From: Homarus americanus
Lineage: Eukaryota > Arthropoda > Malacostraca > Decapoda > Nephropidae
Length of the DNA: 64,000 bases
Direction of reading: 5' to 3'
NCBI RefSeq assembly: GCF_018991925.1
Contig: NW_024736071.1
Location: forward strand, 15,420,787 to 15,484,786
Below, in pieces: positions 45,035 through 55,763 of the stretch. The first letter of the stretch is position 1, and every line of letters starts with the position of its first letter. The notes beneath the pieces are model-generated. The model worked only from the letters and a program-made list of their open reading frames with translations. It ran no database searches and was not told the DNA's origin. The translations under genes were made by a program, and so were the position numbers.

Positions 45035-45036
<2 letters not shown>

Positions 45037-45515
45037 AAAGCAATTCTTATACTCAATTATATTCACCTGTAAACAATACCTGTACGATGACCATTCCATC
45101 ATGGATATTGTAAGATCAATTAGCGTTTGTTTAGGATTAAATTCCACCTGGATTTGATTAAGTTAGTCCTACATCGATGAATAAACTGTATCTGTTATAT
45201 ATGAATGTATTGTATACCTGTGAATAAATCATACCTGTAATTTATTAATTAGTACAGGTGGGAATAAATTTACCTGTTATCTTTTCACTAGTGTAATAAA
45301 TTGTAAATCTACCTGTAAATTAAGTCTTTCATTCTGGCTGTTTGTGGATTTATTCAGTAGTCGCATTAAAGTATATTGTTTTATCGCTCAAGAATATAAA
45401 TAGGTAACGAGCAAAAATAAATCATATTATAAAAGAGAATAAGATTTTACTCTGATTAATAAGACCAACTGACACTCCTATGGGATTACCTGGTCAAAAC
45501 CTCTCTCTATCGTGC
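45035..45515. other. AT-rich unique DNA with scattered ACCTGT, no gene seen
   Basis: ACCTGTNA(A)(T/A) recurs about eight times between 45065 and 45320 without a fixed period. Confidence 0.65.
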
Positions 45516-45517
45516 TT

Positions 45518-45542
45518 AGGGTAGGTTAGGTTACGTTAGGTT
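45518..45542 (+). repeat. Short TTAGG tract
   Basis: About four degenerate TTAGG units (TTAGGGTAGGTTAGGTTACGTTAGG region). Confidence 0.75.
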
Positions 45543-45604
45543 CTATAAATTAACAGCTACTAGGGAGAGAGAGAAATATCTATCATATTAAGTTAAAACA
45601 AGAG

Positions 45605-46488
45605 CAATATTGACAGACAAACAGACAGACGGACAGACAGACGGACGGACAGGTGTTAAGAAAAAAAGATTATTTATGTCAAAAAATTTTTTTACATTAC
45701 CCAAAATAATAATAATAAACAACGTGTATTTTTGCGGGATACATCAGGCAGGCAATGTTGTATAAATGTTTCTCTTAATTTTATTTATATTTTTGTGGGG
45801 GAGGAGGGAGAGGGGGGAACGTGGGAGTATTAATTATATACATAAACAAAAAAAACCTAAAATGGATCGTGTATAAATTTTTGCTTTGAACATTTCACTC
45901 GTAAAAGCACATCATATTTTTCACATGAGTTTCCATTTTATTTTATTTTTTATTATTATTATTATTATTTATTTACACGTTTAGTTATCACCGTTTGTAC
46001 ACCTGTTCAATAACGTATCCCCCTGACAGTGAGAGTATATTGACCGTGAGTATATCTCTGACAAGGCATTTTGACATGAATATTTTGGCCGGTGTACTGA
46101 CCAAGCAATGAAATTTTTTTTGTCGATGGAGACAGATTGACTCTTGTTCATTTAAAACCAAATCGAGAATATATACTACAATACTTACTTAGAAAATGAC
46201 TAAAAATCACTATACCACGACACTTAATAGCGAGTATTTACCGACAGAAGATATACCACTGTAATATACTTAGTAAATGGCCCGGATATACCACCATACA
46301 CACACGGGATGGGCAAGAGATCAATGCCCCCCACCCCCCTCCCCCTTTTTAATGCCCATTTATCGACGAGTTTGAAAGGTAAAAAATTTCCACGGTCTGG
46401 TAACTCACTGAAGATTCACTCATACGTTTATTAGTGAGATAAATTCCACCAGAGTTGTTTTTCATGTTTTTGGCATGGAGAGCACCAG
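45605..46488. other. ACAG tract, then AT-rich unique DNA, no gene seen
   Basis: A degenerate ACAG/GACG run at 45610-45652 and an ATT run at about 45950-45970. Otherwise unique. Confidence 0.7.
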
Positions 46489-46493
46489 GGTCT

Positions 46494-46755
46494 GTAGGGA
46501 TGGGTGTAGGAGTGGGTGTAGGGGTGTAGGAATAGGTGTATGGGTGTAGGAATGGATGTATGGGTGGGAATGGATGTATGGATGTAGGAATGGGTGTATG
46601 GGTGTAGGAATAGGTGTATGGGTGTAGGAATGGGTGTATGGGTGTTAGTGGTGTGGGTGTAGGAAGTATAGGAGTGGGTGTAGGGGTGTAGGAGGGGGTG
46701 TAGGGGGTGGAGTGGGTGTGGGAGTGAGTGTAGGGGTGTTGAAGTGGGTGTGGTT
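46494..46755. repeat. GGGTGTAGGAATGGGTGTAT minisatellite
   Basis: About 14 units of roughly 13-22 bp, GGGTGTAGGA(A/G)T(G/A)GGTGTA(T/G). Confidence 0.9.
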
Positions 46756-46824
46756 GCCCCGTTTGTTTGTTTGTTTATGTGGACAATACCTTAAGCATTT
46801 ATTGATCTAAGCTGATATTTGGCC

Positions 46825-46825
<1 letters not shown>

Positions 46826-46865
<40 letters not shown>

Positions 46866-47035
46866 TGTTTGTGTTTGTACAGCACTTCCTACCACATTTA
46901 CCACAACACTAACAAGTTAAAAAAAAACACAAAATTAATCCGGAAAAAAACAAAATCTTCACACCCATAAGTTAGAGAATTCATTGACATCCACGTAACC
47001 ATAACACACACACACACACACACACACACATAACT
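46826..47035. repeat. (GT)n and (CA)n microsatellites
   Basis: (GT)n at about 46826-46878 and (CA)n at about 47005-47030. Confidence 0.93.
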
Positions 47036-47381
47036 CAAGTACCGACAAGACATCATAGTAATTCCTTAACTTAACACTATTGTATTTTGAACACTCATTA
47101 CATGTATCGACAGGACCTCCCCCCCCCCTAAAACAAATTTAATTAAAAGTTGGAAAAAAACGCCGCATATTTCGTCCCCCTGCCCCCAAAAAATATTAAT
47201 TCCAACTGTACATTAGTGAGTTTGATTAATTCATGAGCGACAGATTAGCCAATTTCCTGCTTTCCTGCCAAATTCTAAATTGTTCGGCACCTAAAATGTA
47301 GACAGCTGGTGGATCCGTAAAAAAAATGATTTATTGTATTAGTTTCAATGGACTGATTTGTTGGGGTTCGTTGTTGGCTTC
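47036..47381. other. AT-rich unique DNA, no gene seen
   Basis: No ORF, tandem array or recognisable element. Confidence 0.7.
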
Positions 47382-47632
47382 GTTCACACCTGTACTAAGA
47401 TAGTACAGGTGTGAACTAAATAATTATTATCTTATTGCAGGTGTGAACTCAACAATAATTCTCGTACTACAGGTGTGAACTGATAATTAGTTATATTAGT
47501 ACAGGTGTGTGAACCAAATCGTAATGTTCTTAGTATAGGTGTGAACAAAATAATTATTAAGAAAATTCCCATTTAGTTCTCACCTGTACTAAGATAATTA
47601 ATTACCAGTTCACACCTGTAGTAAGATAATTT
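47382..47632. promoter_or_regulatory. Cluster of AGGTGTGAAC (T-box-like) sites, direct and inverted
   Basis: AGGTGTGAAC lies at 47407-47416, 47439-47448, 47471-47480 and 47537-47546, with one GT-expanded form at about 47513-47524. The inverted form GTTC(A/T)CACCT is at 47382-47391, 47575-47584 and 47608-47617. The first pair forms a perfect inverted repeat with 16-bp arms and a 3-bp spacer. AGGTGTGA is the known half-site of Brachyury/T-box factors. Spacers are AT-rich and not conserved, unlike a simple minisatellite. Function is inference. Confidence 0.45.
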
Positions 47633-47682
47633 TGTTTCCACGCTGTGTAAACCCCCATCTAACTCTTCCCTTTTTCATTTAT

Positions 47683-47884
47683 CTGTCTGTCTCTGTCTCT
47701 CTGTCTCTGTCTCTGTCTATCTGTCTGTCTGTCTGTCTCTTCTCTCTCATTTCTATTTTTATTCCTCCAGTCTCTTCTCCGTCTCTTTCTTCTCTTATCT
47801 CTTTGTGTCTCTCTTTCCCTCGTTATCCTCTCGACTGCACTAACGTTATTCTTTACTTGATATCTAGGCACACACACACACGCG

Positions 47885-47951
<67 letters not shown>

Positions 47952-47955
47952 CAAT
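47683..47955. repeat. (TCTG)n tract, C/T-rich sequence and (CA)n
   Basis: GTCTCTGTCTGT-type repeats at 47682-47747; (CA)n with a CGCGCTCGCA interruption at about 47870-47950. Confidence 0.92.
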
Positions 47956-48330
47956 TATAACCATTTAAAAGTACTAACAGAACATATTGATGAGGTGTTA
48001 GTGATGATTCAGGTTAATGGACTACTAATGAGTATAACACCTTCGCTACAGGTAAACAAGTGAAACCAAATTTACAATGAAAATTCTAATAAAAACAAAA
48101 GTAACTTAAATTAATAAAAGGTAACTAAAAAAAGATTAATACTAAGGTAGAAATGTAAGGTCAGAATTGGAAACTTTTTGACTCGTTGATAAAGAATTGA
48201 ATCGTCTTTACGGAAATACATTATACGACTATTGATTCATCCCTATGCTTATACATATGAATATACATATCTCTTAATACATAGAATAGATTAAATTATT
48301 TTTTTTCATAAGTTGATGGAAGTGTGTACG
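47956..48330. other. AT-rich unique DNA, no gene seen
   Basis: No structure noticed. Confidence 0.7.
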
Positions 48331-48338
48331 TTACTAGT

Positions 48339-48529
48339 GTCCTTGGTTGAGTCCGTGATTAAGTCCTTGGTTGAGTCCGTGGTTGAGTCCTTGGTTGAGT
48401 CCGTGGTTGAGTCCGTGGTTGAGTCCGTGGTTAAGTCCTTGGTTGAGTCCGTGATTAAGTCCTTGGTTGAGTCCGTGATTAAGTCCTTGGTTGAGTCCGT
48501 GGTTAAGTCCGTGGTTAAGTCCTTGGTTG
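48339..48529. repeat. 12-bp tandem repeat (GAGTCC(G/T)TGGTT)
   Basis: About 16 units of 12 bp, GT(C)C(G/T)TGGTT(G/A)A, with the variants CCGTGATTAAGT and CCTTGGTTGAGT partly alternating (24-bp dimers). It runs directly into an assembly gap. Confidence 0.95.
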
Positions 48530-48629
48530 NNNNNNNNNNNNNNNNNNNNNNNNNNNNNNNNNNNNNNNNNNNNNNNNNNNNNNNNNNNNNNNNNNNNNNN
48601 NNNNNNNNNNNNNNNNNNNNNNNNNNNNN
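48530..48629. other. Assembly gap of 100 N
   Basis: Exactly 100 unknown bases. The round size suggests a placeholder, so the true length of the repeat array here is not known. Confidence 0.99.
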
Positions 48630-48753
48630 ACCTTCCGCCACTGTACGGGCAGCCTGTGACTACCTGCGTCTTGCTGCTAATTACCACCTTCCTCTTACCT
48701 GTCCCGAGACCCTTCAAGTGGCACGACTTAGTGGGGAAGGTGTCCTACTTACT

Positions 48754-48757
<4 letters not shown>
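48630..48757. other. Unique sequence after the gap
   Basis: Not repeat-like; it does not continue the 12-bp array, so the array ends inside the gap. Confidence 0.7.

Positions 48758-48829
<72 letters not shown>
48757..48829. repeat. (GA)n microsatellite
   Basis: A GA run of about 72 bp with one A-rich interruption. Confidence 0.95.
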
Positions 48830-48831
<2 letters not shown>

Positions 48832-49049
48832 TCCACTCAATTATAACTTACACTTAACACGACACTTAAGAGGGGTCAGATGAGAGGATAAAGTGTATTG
48901 TATCACTTAAGGAATTCACGTAACTTGTAAGTGAACTTTAATACTTAAGGGGTCATGTTGAGGGTTTAGAGAGAAGACGTGAAGATATAAACAAAATTTT
49001 ATGAATATGTTGAAAGTTAATGTTTCTGGTGGTCAATTTGTACCGACGA

Positions 49050-49312
49050 GCCTGTCTATCGTCCCTGTCTACCTAGCTTCCTATCTACCAGTCTGTCTAC
49101 CTATTTACCTGTCTACCTTCCTACCTACCTGTCTGTCTACTTATTTACCTGTCTACCTATTTACCTGTCGACCTTCCTACCTACCTGTTTGTCTACCTAT
49201 TTACTTGTCTACCTTCCTTCCTGTCTGTCCTGCCTATTTACCTGTCTACCTTCCTACCTACCCACCCCACCCCACCCCACCCACCACCCACCCCACCCCA
49301 CACACCCATCAG
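49050..49312. repeat. TACCTGTCTACC repeats and CCCCACCCA tract
   Basis: TACCTGTCTACCT(A/T)(C/T)(C/T)TACC-type units with a period of about 32-48 bp at 49060-49258, then CCACCCCACC repeats to about 49306. Confidence 0.88.
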
Positions 49313-49539
49313 AAGGTCCTCATCTCTACAAGAGCTGTCACAGAGTGAAATTTAGTAACAACGTCGTCACAAATTTCAAGCCGTGGCGGTTAGACCAGCA
49401 AGCCACTTGGTACAACAACCTCTCTTGATTTTATAACCACCTGTCATCCCCTGCTTCACCATTTATCAACCACCACTTAACCCCACCCGGTAGTTACTAA
49501 TACCATGACTCAATACGAAGATCTTTTTACCCTTACCCC

Positions 49540-49975
49540 CATCCTCTCACCCCCTCCACCAACTTACCCCACCCACCTCCCATCTCACTTGCCCCCTGCA
49601 CCACCACTTACCCCCATCCTCTCACCCCCTCCACCACCCCACCCCTGCCTGCCCACCCCTCCCAACCACTTACCCCACCACCACTTACCCCACCCACCTC
49701 CCCAACCACTTACCCCACCACCACCCCACCACCCTTACCCCACCACCTCCCCCAACCACTTACCCCACCACCACCCCACACCACCTCCCCAGCCACCCCA
49801 CCCCACCACCACTTGCCCCACCACCTCCCCAACCACTTACCCCACCACCCTTACCCCACCCACCTCCCCAACCACTTACCCCACCACCACCCACCCCCCA
49901 CCTCCACCACTTACCCCACCGCCACTTACCCCACCACCTCCCCCACTACCTCCCCAACTACTTACCCCACCTACC
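49540..49975. repeat. C-rich minisatellite (CCAACCACTTACCCCACCAC)
   Basis: About 20 units of CCACCTCCCCAACCACTTACCCCA-like sequence, almost free of G. The C-run strand could form i-motif and the complement G-quadruplex. Confidence 0.9.
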
Positions 49976-50089
49976 CGTTTGCCATTATCCACTCAACAAT
50001 AAATCGGTACAGCCATCATCCAGGTCACTAAATTCTTCTCCCGACTGAAAATTCCTGCTTATGTGGGAGAATACGGTCCTTCCAGTGAC

Positions 50090-50520
50090 TCATGAAAGGG
50101 AGGGATAAAAGGAAGGGAAAGAAGGAGAGGAGAAGGGACAGGGGATGGGAGAAGGAGCGAAGGAGGGTGGGAGAGAGAGGGAATAACAATAATAATACGT
50201 AATAACAAAAAACAACAAGATTACTACTAATAATAATAACTACAACAACACCAATAATAACAACAACAACAAAATATCGTCACTTGCAATACAATATCAT
50301 CTTAAATCAATTCTACTATAAAACATAATACCCGCAACACAATAACACTTTTAGCATGTGTAAAAATGTGTTGGCCGGGCACAACACTTGTCAATACACC
50401 AAGACCGACCCTCCAGCAGGCCCTTTAAAGTCTAATAATTTTCAATGGAATTTTTAAGGTTGGGTTGGGTAATAGAAATGTCTTATTAGCCTCTTGGGGT
50501 TTTATGAATATATGATGATG
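50090..50520. other. Purine-rich, then AAC/AAT-rich unique sequence, no gene seen
   Basis: GGA-rich at 50095-50185, AAT/AAC-rich at 50185-50275. Confidence 0.7.
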
Positions 50521-50547
50521 TGTTTATTTGTACATTCACACGAACAC

Positions 50548-50550
50548 TCA

Positions 50551-50586
<36 letters not shown>

Positions 50587-50626
50587 ACGCACAAGACCCT
50601 AGACACACACACACTCACACACAATA

Positions 50627-50670
<44 letters not shown>

Positions 50671-50708
50671 ATCTTCCAGGTTTGTGTGTATGTGACGAAA
50701 AGTACCGG

Positions 50709-50754
<46 letters not shown>

Positions 50755-51195
50755 CCCATCACCCTGCCATAAGCCCTGGTCAGCCTCCCTCAGCAGGACA
50801 CTGCCTACCACGCCCCCTCCTCCCTCCCTTCCTACCTCCATCTTTTTTCCTTTCCTGCTTCCCTCCCTCCACCCCTCCAATTCCCTCTCTCCTTCCCTCC
50901 CTTCTGCCCTCCATCTCCCTTCCTCCCTCATTTCTGCTCTCCATCTTATTCTCCCTCAATCTATATTCCCCCACTCTCCCTCCCTCCTACCCTCCCTCTC
51001 TCTCCCTCTCTCCTTCCCTTCTTCATTCCATCTCTCTCTCTTTCCCTCCATTCTCTCTATCTCCTTACCCCTCCATCTCTTCCGTCCTTCCTCTCTCCCA
51101 GCCTAACTCAGACACCTTCCTCCCTCCTACCAACCCTCCTCCTCCCTCCCTCCCCCTCCTCTCCCTCCCTCCCTCCCTCCCTTCCCCCCACCCCC
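50548..51195. repeat. CA, CT, GA tracts and C/T-rich block
   Basis: (CA)n at about 50551-50584, (CT)n at about 50631-50667, (GA)n at about 50710-50750, then CCTCC/CTTCC-rich sequence to 51195. The 235-codon ORF crossing this is low complexity. Confidence 0.9.
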
Positions 51196-51374
51196 GTTCT
51201 CCATCGACAGTAATCATCAGTGTGTAATTCAAAGAGGATTTAAACCAGCCACTTAAGTGCCCATGGAGACCGAGGAGGCCCCAAGGGTCTCCTACAGGGG
51301 TCCCCTCACAGTGGTCCATCACCCCAGGGCAGGAGGCTATCAGGCAGGGGGGGGCAGAGACCCACATGGTGCTC

Positions 51375-51475
51375 AGACCCCCACACTACCACCACTACCA
51401 CACCACACCACCACACACCACACACTACCACCACTACCACCACACACACCACCACCCACCACCACTACCCACACT
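51375..51475. repeat. CACCACACTACC repeat
   Basis: A/C/T-only sequence of CCACCACTACCACA-like units. Confidence 0.85.
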
Positions 51476-51589
51476 GACCACTTGGGTGAGTTAAGTGATC
51501 TAACCTGGCTAATGACAGACAGGTGAGACAGATCGCTTCTCCTTATGAGGGGTAATGAAGGTGGTAGCAGGAGGGAGGACTACCATCGA

Positions 51590-51867
51590 TAGAGAGGAGG
51601 TAAAGGGAGGGAGAGGGATGGAAGGTAAAGGGAGGGAGAGGGATGGAAGGTAAAGAGAAGGATAAATGGGGAGGTAGGGAGGATATGGAGAAGGAGGTGA
51701 GTGGGGGTGGAGGTACAGAGAGTGAAACAGGGCATGGAAGGAGATGGGATAGAAATGGAATAGGGGAGGGAGGGAGGGAAGGAGGAGGGAGAGGGAGGAG
51801 AGGAGGAGATCAGGGGAGTGAGGGATGAGAGAGAGAGAGAGAGAGAGCCCCGGTTATTGTACCTGTG

Positions 51868-51905
<38 letters not shown>
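51590..51905. repeat. Purine tract with a 30-bp duplication, (GA)n and (CT)n
   Basis: GGTAAAGGGAGGGAGAGGGATGGAA occurs twice at about 51599-51652; GGA-rich sequence continues to 51800; (GA)n at about 51828-51848 and (CT)n at about 51871-51905 form a potential hairpin with a loop of about 22 bp. Confidence 0.88.
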
Positions 51906-51909
<4 letters not shown>

Positions 51910-52229
51910 CTTACACAATCACCGAATTACGTTAAAGTCTTTATTTATATTTCTGTATATGTTTTTTTTTTCATATTGTTTGACTTAGTTTCAGTTTGTA
52001 TCGTTAAATCTAGTTAAGAAAATTAATGTGTGGGAACTGAAGTGAGTTTTGGTGACGATCGTTTCATTAAGACAATTTTGGTAAGGAATTAATCGTCTTT
52101 ATTACCTGTTTACCTGTAGTGACGTAGGAGTTAGCACAGGTATGTAATTATTATGGTGAAATGGATTATGTTTCCAGGTATTCTTTTGTTTATAAATATA
52201 ACCATTTTTTTATATATCTAAGTTGGACT

Positions 52230-52313
52230 AGTTAAGGTTAGGTTAGGTTGGGTTAGGGTTAGGTTGGGTTAGGTCAGGTCAGGTCAGGTCAGGTCAGGTC
52301 ATGTCAGGTCAGG
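52230..52313 (+). repeat. TTAGG tract grading into (AGGTC)n
   Basis: GGTTA/GGGTTA units at about 52234-52272 change into seven AGGTC units (one ATGTC) at about 52273-52313, as if the telomere-type unit had mutated T to C and then re-amplified. Confidence 0.85.
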
Positions 52314-53030
52314 CTAATGTTAACACCAACCACAGAAAACGAAACCCCAACACACAATATATAAACCCTGAAACACGTGACATCTAAAGAAAGAAATAAA
52401 TAAACGGGGAAAAACCAAGAAGATAAACGATAATAAAGATGAATATACAAGAGATGAGACGCGACAAGGAGGAGGAGAAGAAGGTAGGAGCTGGCTGGCT
52501 GGTGGATGAGAAGATGTGAAGCAATCAGGAGGTACAGCTGAGTGGACGTCAACAGGAGCTCTGAGCCGGAAGAACGAAGCTAACAAGACTGAACCTGATA
52601 TCTGAAGAGGTTGTCGGCCCCCCCCCCTCCCCTCCCACCTCACCCCAACCATCATCCTCTCCTTCATCCATCCCCCTCCCCAACCCCCAAACCCCCTCCT
52701 CACCCCCTCACCTCACCCTCCACAAAAATATTAAAAAAATAAGAAGAAAAAAACAAGAGAGAAATGAATGCTGGAGTGCTATCAGAATCTGGCGAAAGAA
52801 ATGAGAGACCGATGGGCTAATTCGAGTATTCATGGCTGAAAGAAATGAAAGATGGAATTTTTTGTCTTTCTTTCTTTCTTTCTTTCAGGATATTGATGAA
52901 AGAAATGAAGGAATAAAGGGAATGTTTTAGTGTCTTAGTACTGGAAAATGTTTACCAGAATTAGTGTAAGTAATTAGTGAAGAAGTATATATCAATGCTT
53001 AAGTGATCAGTAACATTACTTGGTGGATTT
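52314..53030. other. Unique sequence with C-rich patch, no gene seen
   Basis: C-rich sequence at about 52618-52720 and a TTTC run at about 52862-52888. Confidence 0.7.
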
Positions 53031-53032
53031 TT

Positions 53033-53099
53033 GGTTAGGTTTGGTTAGGTTAGGTTAGGTTAGGTTAGGTTAGGTTAGGTTTGGTTAGGTTAGGTTAGG
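53033..53099 (+). repeat. Interstitial telomere-type repeat (TTAGG)n
   Basis: About 13 TTAGG units with two TTTGG variants, 40 bp upstream of the micro-exon-like module B. Confidence 0.95.
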
Positions 53100-53136
53100 A
53101 TGAAATACTAGACTTAAACCCTTAATAGTTTTTTTT

Positions 53137-53256
53137 ATCATGGTGACAATCTCAAACATGTTATTTTCACAAGAATTAATTTAACTGGCTTAATTAATCC
53201 TTGCATCTAACACCAGTTTATGTTTTTACAGGTACCGACTTGAGGACAGGGTGAGT
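53137..53256 (+). other. Candidate 19-nt micro-exon module B (exon 53232-53250)
   Basis: Homologous to the module at 27179-27293. Acceptor TTTATGTTTTTACAG ends at 53231, the segment GTACCGACTTGAGGACAGG is 19 nt, and donor GTGAGT is at 53251-53256. In the frame with two nt completing a codon, the two modules read R-D-I-S-T and T-D-L-R-T, so the coding sense is loosely kept. A repeat family is the alternative. Confidence 0.45.
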
Positions 53257-53900
53257 ACACATTATTTCAGGTTTATAAAAGAACGATATCATTAACATAA
53301 GGTAATGATTTGATATTTGTACATCTACTATTGCAAATAATTCTGGGGACTGAAAATACACTAATTGTTACTTTGAATGAACACAAGCAGTTACACAGGT
53401 GTTATTTATGATTATATATAATAAAACACATTAATTCGTCAGCCTTGTTTTATCTGGGAGCATATATTTTATTATCACTGTTTTTTCAGGTACAGATGAA
53501 GTACATGTGTGTGTGTCTTTCTGTTCACCACATGTGTTTATTTTAGTTGAAGTTAAGTTTATTTCTATTGCAATACAACACATGTGATATTTTTTTTAAA
53601 TTAAGGTATTTTACTCACTGTATGTATTTTTTAGGTTTAATTTAAACTGTAAAATTTATTTCGCGTGGAAGTAAAGGTCACGAATTTATTTTAAAGGAAC
53701 ATATGCAAATGTATTTTTTTTAGACGAAGATTAATATCATTTTTTCAACTCAATACTGCTAACAAAATGATGTATTGTCTATATTTCTTTTGAATTTATT
53801 TCCGGTTTCTTTCGTTAATTACAATGTTAAAAATTAATGTAAAAAAATTCATGAATAGGGTTTCGGGTTGCTTTCAGCTGTACAGGTTGTCCACCGTAAT
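53257..53900. other. AT-rich unique DNA, no gene seen
   Basis: Another acceptor-like GTTTTTTCAG ends at about 53490, without a clear partner donor. Confidence 0.65.
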
Positions 53901-53903
53901 TGT

Positions 53904-53968
<65 letters not shown>
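53904..53968. repeat. (GT)n microsatellite
   Basis: A GT run of about 64 bp. Confidence 0.95.
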
Positions 53969-54111
53969 TGCACTTAAACTACCACATACAGGTGTAGGCT
54001 TAGTGACTGAGGCGTCATAATTATCGTCTACCTGGAGATGTTGATAATGCAGGTAACAGAGACAGTTGAGTAAACACACAATATTGATGGTTATAATTAG
54101 TGCTATTACCA

Positions 54112-54335
54112 CTGGGGCCTAATAGGACTTGGGGTCTATGAGAAGTGGGGCCTACTAGGACAGGAGCCTATTAGGAATGGGGCCTATTACAAAACTGAGA
54201 GGTGAGAGACGTTATATATATCCAGGTTGAGCTTCGATACAGTACTATTTTAAGGTAATTTTTACCTCGCTACACACACGACCACACACACGACCACACA
54301 CACGACCACACACACACACACACACACACACACAT
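54112..54335. repeat. GGGGCCTA(C/A)TAGGA repeat and (CA)n
   Basis: About four units of about 20-24 bp with GGGGCCTA(T/C/A)TA at 54113-54190; CACACACGAC repeats then (CA)n at about 54272-54334. Confidence 0.85.
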
Positions 54336-54479
54336 GAATCAATGATAAGCTAAAGCGTGTGTAGTCTCCGTTCATATTGTTGTTCTAAACTGAGACACAA
54401 ACACTCGGGGAAAATATTTACTGAAGCACTGAAACAAATGGTTCTCCTACTACCTGGTGTACCGGTTCAGTCTCGAAAT

Positions 54480-54670
54480 TTGGGTTAAAAATTTTTCCTC
54501 CTTTGGTTTTAAATTTCTTTGGTTTATAATTTTTCTCCGCTGGTTTTATTTTTTTTCACTTCTGGTTTTTTTTTTCTCTGGGTTAAAATGTTTTCTCTGG
54601 TTTTAAATTTCTTCTCCTCTGGTTTATATATATTTTTTATAAATGCTGGTTTTAAATTCTTTGCTTCTCC
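54480..54670. repeat. Old repeat with core CTCTGGTTTTAAATTT
   Basis: About seven diverged units of roughly 25-33 bp, T-rich, built around TCTGGTTTTAAATTTCT. Confidence 0.75.
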
Positions 54671-55195
54671 CGATTCTACATAAAGGTTGGTTTATATTTA
54701 GTACATATAAGAGCTATATTAAATTACAATATGAAGATGGATTCTAGAATTCCAGGATGTGGGGGTTCCAGGAAATATGAATAATAACTGATTCCAGAAA
54801 AAGACAGGTTTTGGAGGAGTTCCAGAAGATCCAAAGAATATAGAAACAGATTCCACACCAAGAATCTTCCCTAAAAACAAAAGAACAACACTGTTAGGAT
54901 AAAAAAAAAAACAAAAAAACAAAAGAGAAGCGCATTCCAGACCCAAAAGAGACTTCGGTCTAGCGAGTATGTGGCTAACCCTGCCCTGACAACCTGGCCC
55001 CGTGCATCACCTAAGGAGGAGAGAGAGAGAGAGAGGGAGTCAAGTGGGTCGGGAAAATATGTTTAACTCTGCATTGTGAGGAGTGCATCATGCGTGCCCT
55101 GGACGAGGTGGCAGTTTGTGTCTGCCACGAGTCATGAGGTGCCGGCAGTTAGGCGTGAGGGAGGAGTCATTTCTGTATGATGAGTGAGGACGTAA
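54671..55195. other. Unique sequence with scattered GATTCCAGA, no gene seen
   Basis: A(A/T)TTCCAG(A/G) recurs at about 54748, 54767, 54790, 54820 and 54934. A minus-strand ORF of 75 codons here is Phe-rich and unconvincing. Confidence 0.6.
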
Positions 55196-55199
55196 GCGT

Positions 55200-55400
55200 G
55201 GGAGGAAGAGGTGGAGGAGGAGGAGAAGAAGAAACAGGAGGAGAGGGAGGGAGGGGGGGCAAGGAGAAACAAGAGAGAAGGGAGCAAAGGGAGGAAGGTG
55301 GAGAACAAGGGGAACAAGGATGGAAGGGAAAGCAGAGAGGTAGAACAGAGGACAAGGAGAAAAAGCGAGGGAGGAGTGAAGGAAAAGAGAGAGGGTTTGT
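55200..55400. repeat. Purine-only tract
   Basis: About 200 bp of G/A with GGAG and GAACA runs. The Glu/Lys/Arg-rich ORF is an artefact. Confidence 0.85.
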
Positions 55401-55454
55401 GTTTGAGTGGCGGGTCATAGCTTACGCCCGTGCTCTTCACTACACAACCATTTA

Positions 55455-55571
55455 CACTATTATTATTAGTATTATTATTATCATTATTATTGTTATTATT
55501 ATTATTATTATTGTTATTATTATTGTTATTATTGTTATTATTATTGTTATTGTTGTTATTGTTATTATTGT

Positions 55572-55605
<34 letters not shown>

Positions 55606-55705
55606 GTTGTTATTATTGTTATTATTGTTATTATTATTGTTTTTGTTATTATTATTGTTATTATTTTTGTTATTATTGTTATTGTTATTGTTGTTATTGT
55701 TGTAA

Positions 55706-55756
<51 letters not shown>

Positions 55757-55757
55757 G
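55455..55757. repeat. (TTA)n/(TTG)n trinucleotide array
   Basis: About 300 bp of ATT with interspersed GTT. It abuts the LINE fragment directly. Poly-Ile/Val and poly-Asn ORFs are artefacts. Confidence 0.95.
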
Positions 55758-55763
55758 TCATGT

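Noticed and set aside
50520..51227. 235-codon Ser/Pro/Leu ORF
   Set aside because: Crosses CA, CT and GA microsatellites and a CCTCC block; composition artefact.
54719..54946. 75-codon minus-strand ORF, Phe-rich
   Set aside because: Overlaps A-rich sequence and recurring ATTCCAG words; resembles chance.
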